NCBI GenBank assembly: GCA_949316235.1
Contig: OX438754.1
Coordinates: forward strand, 6,681,501-6,745,500
Length of the DNA stretch: 64,000 nucleotides
Source: Oegoconia quadripuncta
Taxonomy: Eukaryota; Arthropoda; Insecta; Lepidoptera; Autostichidae
Reading direction: 5' to 3'
Shown here: positions 34,001-46,000 of the stretch, one piece after another
How the letters are laid out: every line of letters starts with the position of its first letter
Numbering within the stretch: position 1 is the first letter of the stretch
Notes under the pieces: model-generated
Databases searched by the model: none
Told to the model about the DNA's origin: nothing
Seen by the model: the letters and a program-made list of their open reading frames with translations, nothing else
Position numbers and translations under genes: made by a program

Positions 34001-37000
34001 GTTTATTAAGAAAAATCAGGTAATTAATTAATTATGTTTTCAAAATGACCGCCGTCAGCGGTTATGCAGGCCAGGCCAATGAAAATTATCCAAGATGGAT
34101 TGGCAGAGGCCGTCCAGTAGCATGGCCCCCGAGGTCACCAGACTTGACGCCTCTTGATTATTATTTCTGGGGCTACATGAAGCAAAAAGTTTATGCTGTG
34201 CCAATAATTTCAAGAGACCAGCTGAAACAGAGAATCGATGCTGCTGCCGCAGAAATAGCGCAGAATCATGCAGAAATAAGGCGAACTACACTAAGGATGT
34301 CATTTAGGGCCCTGGCCTGCATAACCGCTGACGGCGGTCATTTTGAAAACATAATTAATTAATTACCTGATTTTTCTTAATAAACAACCATTTTAACAAA
34401 TTAAGTATCTTTTATTTATTATTAAACTATCATGTTAAAATCAAAATGATTCATTGTAATAACAAAACACTTAAATGTGCAAATAAACTGCTTAAAACAT
34501 TACTTTCATTTTTTTAAACTTATCTCTATCTAGTTACTGGAGCATAAAAGGTCAATTTCAATGTCTCGTACGTTCACATTTATTTGAAATAACTAAAAAC
34601 ATTGTTCGAGGATATTTTAGAGAATATCATGTAGTATCATAATAATTAAAAAAAAACATGATGTTATAGGGACATTTTTCGTTTTTTTTTATTTTTAAAC
34701 TTAAAGAAATACAGTTTTGTTGGTCGAATTTTAAGTTTATTTCTTTTTTAAAAAATTATTTATTTGTTTTGGGATAATTTTCATAACTTAATTTGATGAA
34801 TAATAATAACAGCACTGAATTAAAAAAAAAGAATTGGGAAAGACGTAAAAACAAAGAAATTATGACTAAAATAGTGCAGACGGTCAGAGATGTCTATAAA
34901 AAAAAAAGAATTAACAATTTTTAAAAAACAAAAGCAGTTAGGTCTCTAAATTTAAATGATTTATCGATAATTTTGTATAAATTTTCAAACTACGCCCGCT
35001 GGTCACTTCTCTCCGGGACACATTGTATTGCTCTGATTGCTCTTTTTTGTAGAACAAATATTGTTTGAATATCTGCACCTCTACCCCACAGTAGTATACC
35101 ATAAGACATAATGCTATGAAAGTAGCTAAAATAAACGAGCCTCGCTGTTTTAATGTCAGTAAGTTGTCTAATCTTACGAACAGCATAAGCAGCTGAACTG
35201 AGCCTGCTCGCAAGTGTCTCAATATGCGACCCCCACTGTAGTGTGGAGTCCAAAGTGATGCCAAGAAAAACAGTGTTCTCAACAAATTCCAATGGTTCAC
35301 TATTCAACTTTAGGTTGTTTTCCCCCTGCCTTACATTACAATAAATTATGTAATTATTAAAAAAAACGTCATAATTACAAAATCATTTAAAGCTAAAACA
35401 ATTAAGATAGGTAAGTGAAAGGAAAACAGTAATGTAATGGTACGTCCCCTCACTAGCAACTCGTTCCAACACTATAGGGCACGCACGACTCGCGCATTGT
35501 GATTGGCTGGCCTCCATGCACTGACCGGAAACCCACCGGCAAGCTCGCGTCAATGCTCCCCGCACACCTCAGTCCTCATTTTTCGTTATGTGTAGCATTT
35601 AATCCTATTGTGAACGCATTGTATCTTTACTAATTTTATTGTAGGTATTGCTCATCATGACGTGACGAGACATGAACTTTATCAATAAACGAGAGACTAA
35701 ATTGTAGAAACTGATTATAACATAATATTTACTGTTAAGACTCGTAGAAACTACTGATATAGATGTATACTGTGGTCAGGAGTTACGGATGATGTTGAAT
35801 CCATACTAATATTATAAATGCAAAAGAAATAAAACTTACCATATTTTCTTAGCAATGTTTTTCTTCTTCGTCAGCGATTGTTTGGTTTTTTTATTTTTTT
35901 TTATTTCCCATTTTCACAGAATTTTTATCTTGCAATTAAATACTTTATACACAAAATAAAACTATTATACACACAAAAAAAACTTAAGAATGTTAACTAC
36001 CTACTAATATTATTAGTTCAATAAATCACAATATAAATATGACACAAAAAAGTACTTTATAATTCGACGAATTTACACAACAGAAGGGTCGCGACCGCGC
36101 AAAATTTGGAACAGGTCCTACCTCGGCAAGGTCTCGCGAGACACTGGCGAGTGCCGCGTGGATCGAAAATCACTTGAATAATCGATAAAAAAATTAGAAG
36201 ATGATATAAAAAAAATCGATCGGGAGTAATCCCTCGAGTTATCTATAAACTTTATTTTAGTAAATGATTCGTAATATAAAATCATTTATTATAAGAATAA
36301 CATCGAAAATAGAAGATAAAATGACAGGAAAAGAGGCAACTTTGTGAATTAATTCTATCGAGCCAACTTTATCAAATCGTGTTTCCATCGGATACATTCC
36401 CTAGAATATATCCTCAACAATATAAATAAATTTTCGTAGATTTTAATTTCACTGTTTACTACTTCAAAAATAAATTCAAAAACGTGTTTATGTGGGAATA
36501 CCCGGCATTAAGCATTTTTCGGTCAGTCAGTATGTCCAAGCTACCACCGCTTCGGAAAGGGAAATCATCTGTGGGAAAAGAAGCGGCGCAAGAAACCCAC
36601 AGGATCATTTTTCTTTTCTTTTTTTAAAGCAAGATTGAAAAGCAAGATAGTCATAGTAGTAGCAAGATAGTGCAAGTAGCGGATTTTTAAGTATCCATAG
36701 AATGGATTGTTGCGTAGCACTGCGTAAAACTATTGGATCAATAATGAATAGGCCCTGGATCTAATGTTTAACTACAATGGTAATGAACTTCATTGCCATG
36801 TTCTTCGCCATTAGTCGAGTTTGTCAAAGCTCCACTATTATTGGTCGAATTTAAATTTTGGTTCATTAGTTAGAAAATAAGAGTGGCTGGAATATTCTCT
36901 TTTAAACTGGAACAAAAGAAGTATATTTCTTCAATCGAAACACGTGGATCTAGCTAGATGGGACAATAGCTCGTACTGCTAATATAGAACGACAATTAAA

Positions 37001-40000
37001 AAACATATCCTGCAACCTTGGCCACTCAGGGCACCTGATCTGAGCCCGTGTTTATAAATGGGTATACAAATGTAAGCAGTGTTAATCAATTAATAGATAA
37101 TGTTCAATCCGAAATCAACAGGATTGCTCAAGAATGCCCTTTTTTAAAAACATGCTTTCGTGAGGCTCGCTTATCGTTATTCGAAAAGCTTGCCTATGCA
37201 CGGTCTTACAATGCCACCAGCATGTTGGCGGATGCACACGTTGATGACGTCTCCGCTATGCTCCGGTACGCTCATTGACCATGCAGCCTATAGACGCTTA
37301 AGAGGCTTTATACCGTCCAGTGGCGCCCTCATTGGATAAATTAAGATATCTTTTTAAATACAGAATAAATCAAAAAAATCGCTCTGATTTGAACTTGAAT
37401 AGTCTAAAAGCTACGTTAATAGCTTTGATGGGGGTTATTTTATTTTCCAAAATTCATTATAAAAAAGTGTATGTTTTGTTATCAATAATTTTAAATTGTC
37501 GAAAATAACCTTAATTAATAATATTTAGGTATTATTTATTAGCTTTAAGACTTGTCGAGTGCAGTTCAGAGCAGTATTTTTGATTTATGCTGTATTTAAA
37601 AAGAAAATTTATTATATCTAATGTGCTCACTGGACGGATTAAGCCCTCTTAATGTTTGATTTACTATACCGAATTAATTCTATCAACTAGCTGAGGTATG
37701 AGATGATAAAATTCACGCAAACTAGACCCTGCTATCGGTAATATTTATTACTGAAATACGGAAAATATCTCATAATTCTTTATATATGGTAGATTAAAGT
37801 TTGTTTAAAAACTGGTTAGTATTGGGGATGCATTTCAATAGTTGTAATGTACTAATGTAAAATGCCTAACATCACTCCGCCGCTAAATATCAACGACATG
37901 AAAGAACATTTGAGTGTTCGGCAGTACTGTTACTAACAACAAAAAAACCCAAACGGCCGAATAGAGAACCTCCTCCTTTTTGAAGTAGCTTAAAAAATAT
38001 GGATTGTAATGATCTGACATAAAGGGTATTTTTGAATGTCGATGGAACAATTCACCCACCCTCATACACACAATTTTTTTTTTCAGAATCCAATTCATCA
38101 ACTTCTACAGCGGATGCTAAAGCAGCGAAAAAGAACGACAATAAAAACAGCGCCGCAACCGCTTCTAATGTAAATAGTTCTGAAGGTGTAAATGCTAATG
38201 CGGGGGAGGTGGCAGCGGGTGAGGTGGCTGCGGGTGGTGTGGCTGCGGGTGGTGAAGTCACTAACGGGAGAGATAGAAGGAAGATACTCATCAAACTCAA
38301 ATACCTTAATGATACACTGAAGGAAGTGGAGGGGAGCTTGGACGAACTGCTTAAGGATTTTAAACGGTGAGTGATTGTGGGTATAATGGTGAATATCAAC
38401 GTGACAATATTTGTATATTATATGGTGGTGCCCCTTTTTACAAGCTTTTATTTTACTTATTTCATAATGTATGTCCGTTCAATATTTGCAAGTCAACTTA
38501 GAACCATTTTCCTGTTTACCTAAGGAGCTGACATTTTGCAGAGATGGATGTTGGAAAAGTAGCGTGTTTTTTTAGTTTTTTAAACTACATATTTTTATTA
38601 GTAGTTTTTTTTATCAAATTGTGACCTTCCCAGTCCACCTATGCCCAGCTGGGTCGAGTCACGAGGTATATATGTAGAGAAGGAGCGGGACAGCTCAGGC
38701 CACGGCCAAAACAGAACACGGATCACCACACCAACTTATTTATTTCGTGTAACAGGTAGTACAAAGGACCGAAAGGGCCTTAAAACTAAAAAATTAACTA
38801 TTGAGATGTAAAAAATGATTAAAATAATGGTGAGACTGAGTTTAAATCTGAAAATCAATGTGCCAAAAAAAGATCCGTCAGTCCATCAGTCAGTTTAAAA
38901 TTTCGAATTTGAACTCCCAATAACCCAAACCCACCAAATAGTATTAAACGTACGTATATTAAACGTCTGTAACGGTGTCGTACAGAATATTACCATATTT
39001 TACCATAAAATATCGTATTTTACGTAAGATTTTACTACACAAATCGGTCGTGGTAACATTTCAGGCGTCACTTCTCGGCGGAGCTGTCGTCCCATTGCCG
39101 CGTGCGTTTGATATTCAACGGCCGCGTGTTGTTGGACGACGCCGCCACGTTACGCGCTTGCGGCCTCCACGACCGCGCCGTCGTGCACTGCCTCGTGCAC
39201 CCCAGGCGGACTACCAGCCAGGTAACCAGCTGTACAACTTACAATGGTACAAAGCCGAAAGGAATTGTAACTAGGGCCCGTATTAATAATCAATACAAGT
39301 CTTGAGACTGTATCAACCGAGATGCGTCTTAAGCAGTTGACGCTATCTCAAGTTCTGTGCTAATTTATAAACCAATCTTTAGGTCTACTCAGCTGAGATC
39401 ACGCCTCAGTGGCGAATGAATGATAGAATGAATGGGTAACTTCGTTATGTGTAGCGATTTAAATCATTAAAATTTATTTAATTATCGCTCTAAAATATGT
39501 TTGTACCACAGAATATACACGGTGCATCATGAGCGGCGTCGCCTTTATATTTAAAAAAATGTTACCCATTCCAAAAATGCCTGTTTGGGTTAGTTATTGG
39601 TTAGGTACCTACCACTTTGACTTTCGAAATGTAAGTGGTTATCAATTCGACGTGTGTTTTTTACCCGACTACGGGGAGGGGTTATGAGTTTAACACCCCA
39701 TGTATGTATGTGTGTATGTGGATATGGATGTTCCATCGTAGCGATCAAACTACTGGACCGATTGTGGCAAATGAGGTGTCGTTGAATTCGTTATAATGTC
39801 ACGATTGTCATAGGCTATAAAAAAATGCGATATGGTACCTATGCGCACCACAATGACTCGGAAATGTAAAAACCTAGCACGACATTTCTTTTGAGGTTAA
39901 TTCTTATTGTATAGGTTAAGAGAAGGTATTTGCACATACCTGTCAAACAGTCAGTCTTATTAAACCGTTGGTGTCCATAGCCGCGTTTTATTAAAGCTCC

Positions 40001-43000
40001 ATACACCATATTGTGGCGACGAGTTAAACGAACTAAATATTGTTTTGTGTGTGTGGCGATAATTGGTCGTAATGGCACACGGAAGTTTTGGTGGAAATTT
40101 AGTTTTTGACCATCGATTCCATGACTGGACAAATTTCAAAATTCGGCTGACTCAATACTGCATTGCAAATGGCGTCACAGAGGCGGATAAAGATAGACAA
40201 CGTGCTATACTAATCACAGCGTTAGCGGAAGAAACATTTGGCTTAGTAGTGGATTTAGCATACCCAGAGCAATTGGATTCGTGCGACTACAAATATATTA
40301 TAACAATATTAGATGCACACTTTCAACCAAAGAAATGTGTATTCGCGGAACGTTATAATTTTTACAAAGCAGAGCAAAAACGACAAGAAAGTCTCGCCGA
40401 ATGGGCAGCCCGAGTTCGTCATTTGGCTCAATTTTGCAATTTTAAGAGCGAATTAAACAACGTCCTTCGGGATAAATTCGTGTTAGGACTCGAGAACGAA
40501 AAGGAACGCGAAAGATTGTTCGCTGAGAAACCCGAGGATTTATCTTTTAGTAAGGCCTTAGAGTTGGCGCAATCGGTACGATGTGCGCGGTCCGTGGCAC
40601 GCGCGGCCGGCGCGGGCGCCGAGCGGGCCGGCGCGGGCCGCGAGCTGGCACCGCCGCGCCCCTCGCACGAGATGTTCGCGCTGGCGCGCTCGCCCGGCCA
40701 AACCAGTTCCAGTAAGAACAATGTACGTAGCGAGGCAATAAACGATAGATCGCGTTGTGAAGTGTGTGGTTATCATAATCACGATAAATCCAAGTGTCGT
40801 TTTATTAATTTTAGTTGTAAAAAGTGCGGAAAAAAAGGACACCTGAAAAAGATGTGCTCGAGTGCCGGGAATTTAAAGTCTAGTTTTTATTTAGCAACAG
40901 ATGCGTCAGAGGATCTCGAAGGTAACGGAGATTTTTTTAATATTAAAAGCGAACATGGACTGCCATTTTACGAGACTATAGTAATGGGGCGGGTGAGCAT
41001 CGAATGTGAGATCGACAGTGGGAGCGCAGTGTCTGCAATGTCGGATTATGTGTAGGGAATATAAGTTTTAGGGAATATAAGTTAAAACCTTACATAAGTA
41101 AACTACATAGTTACAACGGTACACCTATACAGCCGCTGGGCTACGTCGTGTTACCCGTGACTTACGCCGGTCAATCTAAAATATTGAATATATGTGTCAT
41201 AAAGTACTGCGGTAAATCTGCCCCCGTACCAATATTAGGTCGTGATTTTATGAATTTATATAAGTTTACTCTTTGTAATTTACATTATTGTGATAAAGGA
41301 GAAACCACACTAATTGAAAAATATTCTCCAGTATTTTCAGATAATTTAGGAACGTTAAACAATTTTACAGTCAAACTGACGCTTAAAACAGACTCAAAGC
41401 CAATTTTTTTTAAGGCTCGTCCAGTTCCTTTTGCCTTGCGGCCTAAAGTGGATGAAGCTTTAGACAAATTATTGCGCTTAGGTATTATCAAAGCAGTCGA
41501 TCACTCGGATTACGCAACGCCTATTATACCAGTATTAAAACCGAATGGAGAGATTAGAATTTGTGGCGATTATTCGGTGACCTTAAATAAGGTACTTTGC
41601 GTGGATAAGTATCCCTTACCTAGGATCGAAGAACTGTTCTCGCGATTGCATGGAGGGGTGCAGTTCACAAAATTAGATTTGTCCATGGCTTACCTACAAT
41701 TATCAATATCAGAGGAGTCGCAACCCTTAACAACCATTAATACACACCGTGGGTTATACAAATATACAAGATTGGTGTTTGGTTTGTCATCGGCCCCGGC
41801 AATTTTTCAAAAAACAATGGAAAATTTATTGGCAGGCATAGAGGGTGTCCGTATTTTCCTTGATGATATTTTAATAACAGGCCCTACTAAATCTATTCAT
41901 TTAAAACGTCTAGAAAAAGTGCTAGATAGGCTACAAAAGTCAGGGTTAACTGTACGAAAAGACAAGTGTTCTTTTTTTCAAGAGTCAGTGGAATATCTTG
42001 GATATGTTATTGATAAGAATGGGTTGCATACTTCGCCTGAGAAAATCCGCGCCATTAAAGAGGCTAAACCACCACAAAATATATCGGAAGTAAAATCGTT
42101 TACAGGTATGGTGAACTATTATCGCGTCTTTGTACCAAATGTGTCAAGTATACTAAACCCAATAAATAAGCTGTTACAGCACAATGTTAAATGGCATTGG
42201 TCCCAAGAACAACAATATGCATTTGACCTAATAAAAAAGGAACTGCAATCGGATAGGGTGTTAGCACACTATAATCCAGACCTTAAAACGATTTTATCGG
42301 TGGATGCCGGCCCAGGTGGTTTAGGCGCGATTTTATCACAAATTCAAATAGATAAACAGGAGAGAGTTATTGCATATGCTTCCCGTTCGCTTAGTAAGAG
42401 TGAGATAGCATATTCACAAATACAAAAAGAAGCTACTGCGATTATTTTCGGCATAAAGAAATTTCATCAATATTTATATGGCAGATCAGAACCATTTATA
42501 TTAAGGACCGACCACAAACCATTACTTTCCATTTTCGGCAACAAGAAGGGCGTGCCGGAAATGTCGGCAAATCGTCTTCAACGATATGCATTGTTTTTAC
42601 AATCATATAACTATGAAATTCAATACATTCGCAGTACTGATAATGTAGCCGATTATTTGTCTCGTTCTACGCAAAACGTCAACGACGGTAACATGGCTTA
42701 CGAGGAACCGGTTTGTGACACGGAAATTAATTCATATATTTACTTCTTGTCACTAGATAAAGAGGACGCGTGGTTGTCCCTTAGAGAACTACGCGATCAC
42801 AGTAGGACAGATACTATTTTAAATAGAGTGAAACAGTATATCATTAGTGGTTGGCCCCGGAAGGTCACAGAGTCCCAACTAATGCCATACTTCAAGTGTC
42901 GGTTGCAACTAGCAATAGAAGGAGATTGTGTTATGCGTGGACATAAAGCAGTGATTCCCGTTAATTTACGGGAAAAGGTTCTTGATGAGTTACATTCTTC

Positions 43001-46000
43001 ACATATGGGAGTGGTGAAAACTAAAATGGAGGCTCGCTCTCACGTGTGGTGGCCTGGCATTGATTTGGACATCGAGCGCTGGGTGGGTTCCTGTGAGTCT
43101 TGCTGCGCCTTGCGTACCGCGCCACCGCGAGCCCCACTCGCACCTTGGCCATACCCAGCCGGCCCCTGGGATCGAGTCCATTTGGACATGTTGTACGTAC
43201 AAGGAGAATATTATTTAGTTGCAATAGACGCTTTTACTAAATGGTTAGAATGTTTTTATCTAGGTGACGGTATCGGTACGGAGGCAGTGTTAGAACGTTT
43301 AAGTGAGCTCATGTCGCGATTTGGATTGATGCAGACGATAGTCACAGACAATGCAACAGCTTTCACATCGAGTTTATTTAAAACATATTGTAATGTAAAC
43401 GGCATCAAACATTTAACTATTGCCCCCTACCACCCTGCCTCAAACGGCCAGGCTGAAAACTCAGTAAAAACCATAAAAAAAGCCATCAAAATTCTGAAAT
43501 CAGAAGTCGCTCTAAATTCATATTTTCTCATAAGCTTCATAAGTTTTTACTACATTATAGAAATGTACCCCATTGCAGTACGGGCGTATCCCCAGCGCAA
43601 TTGATGATCGGTCGGCACTTGCGGAACAGGTTTGATGTAATTTCCCCTATAAACACCGATGTTACCTCGAGACCCTCTGAAGCAGTAGTAACAGCGACAA
43701 ATAATGTTTTATCAAAACAGATCTTACAATGTAAACAATACGGAGGTCAAAGACAATTACACTTTAAAATTGGAGACATTGTGTTAGTAAAAAAACACTA
43801 CTACAACGGAAATAAGTATACTTGGATAAAAGGACAAATTGAAAGCATTCTTGGATCACGGATGTTTCTGATATTCATACCAATGTTGGACCTGTCAGTA
43901 AAGAAACATGCCGATCAAGTCGTAGCATACAAAGGTCAAGCGCAATTTCGGCAGTATGCTTCATCTGACGATAGTACAGACTACGGATTTATTCATGCCG
44001 AAAGTGTGGGTGAGAGTGCGAACGCTAGAGACGAAACAGAGGGCACCATTACAGGAGAGAATATTGCAGAGTCTTCGGCTATTTCATCGTCAGAGGAAAT
44101 GCAGAGCGCGGATGAGACCTGGGAACCATCCACTGTTTCTGTTGAACAAGACACACCTCCAAGGGTCCCCTGTCTAAGACCACGTATAAGATGAACCGAA
44201 TATGTAATTATAGTATATATTAAAAGGTATTGGAGATACATACTATTGGTGGAGGGATATTGTATAGGTTAAGTGAAGGTATTTGCACATACCTGTCAAA
44301 CAGTCAGTCTTATTAAACCGTTGGTGTCCATAGCCGCGTTTTATTAAAGCTCCATACACCATAATTCTGAACTACTGATCCGGTTTGAACAGAGCGGTGT
44401 CATTGAATTCGTCTTGATCCATTCAGTAATAATCCTAGGCTCTAAGGTATAATAACTTCAAAATAAAACATAAAAGTGTAATAATTCTTCGCGTTCGACA
44501 ACTAACTTGTTTTATATTACAATCAAAGAATAATTGTTTCATACCATTGATACTTAAAGAGTTACTAGAATTAAGTTTCGCTTTGGAACAAATAAATTAA
44601 AAAAAATTAGGTTATGCATTATTTTTCACCGCCGCCTTAAATTGAAAATAAAACATATTAGGAAAATCTTTTGTACCCCTACAAAGACTTTTATAGAAAG
44701 TTCACACTATTGGTCTGTAGATAGCCCAATAAACCTGGAAAAGCCTACTCACTAATTTTAAATGTGATGTTTTTAGATGGCGACTAAATTTTGCTAATAA
44801 AATGTCTTAGATGGCACTTTAGATGGAATTTTAGAAACGTCAAAATTTTAGAGATGCGACATAGATTAGGAAATTGGTTTAGAGCACTCTAAATTTAAAT
44901 TTTAGAGGCCACTGCATAATCGACACAAATGTGCCACTAAAAAGTTCTAAATAAAATAAAAGTCTAAAAAACTAAAACCCGACTACGAATAAAATTAATA
45001 GAAAAGGAAATAGGAGAACTGCAAAAACACATATCTTTAAATCGTCATTACAAAAGCTATATACAAGCTTCGTAGGTCCAGGTATCAGCCGAACCCTGAA
45101 ATATAAGGTCCTGTTATGTATCAAATATCCTACTTATCGATTAGTAATAAATGAAAAATACTTGTTTGTTTTCTCAAACAATATCGTACCATTTAATTGA
45201 TTTTCCGTAGTCGGAGGTCAAAACCGATGCAATGAAGTCGCTAAATTATAAAGACCTCCGACTGCAGGAAAATCAATTTATATGGTACGATATGGACCGC
45301 CGAAGCACGGAAACACTCGTATTGCCCCTAGTGGTCACCCATCCACGGACTGACGAAACGAATAGCGAATGCGCCACGAGTGTTTTCAATGAAACATAAT
45401 TACCTGATTTTTACACGACTGCCCCGTTTCTGGTACATTTTTTTTCCACGAGTTGGCATTTACCTCAAGCGTGCTTACCCGGAACCCCAATCTTATTTTG
45501 GGAGGCTGGCTATCTTATCTATAACAACTGGAACACAACAATGCTGTTAACATAACCTAAACGGCTTGATGATTTTGAAGTCCAAGACGTTGTTAGATTC
45601 GTCTTGATCCCCAGTGTCATGCGTTTATTTTTATTGGGGGTATTTTTTGACGCTAGTGGTCAAGGATATTGACAAAAAATCAACATAATTGTATTGAATT
45701 TAAAAAAAATGTGTGTCCAATAGCGCGGTGGGTCAGAGGAGATGCCAGTGGAAGCGACCCACGAGCTGGTCACCGAGGGGATACCGCCCGAGCGAGCCTG
45801 GGACCTCGAGAATGTCCTCATGACCCTGGTCTCCGTCGCGCTCACCGTCGTCTGGTTCTTCAGGTGACTGCTGCAAAATTTTTATGTAAACTAGCTTTCC
45901 GCCTGCGACTCCGTCCTCGTCCGCTTGGAGACTTGGCTGTATGGACTCCATACCCATACAATTTTTTTTTTATTAGTCATATAATTTCAGACTTACAAGG

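Larger units (their letters stand above)
39905..44363 (+). mobile_element. Gypsy-type LTR retrotransposon, young, in TMUB intron 6
   Basis: 4459 bases, bounded by two very short LTRs (39,905-40,010 and 44,259-44,363) and a five-base target duplication ATTCT (39,900-39,904; 44,364-44,368). The LTRs differ by one substitution and one T in a run, so insertion was recent. Order is gag, protease, RT, RNase H, integrase. I see no envelope gene. The copy carries a stop/frame change at the gag-pro junction and a frame slip in late integrase, so it is probably defective. Same orientation as the host gene. Confidence 0.93.

Noticed and set aside
38052..38399. 115-codon minus-strand frame
   Set aside because: Antisense of TMUB exon 5; the exon has matching phases on the + strand.
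40428..40842. Three minus-strand frames in gag
   Set aside because: Shadows of the GC-rich gag linker.
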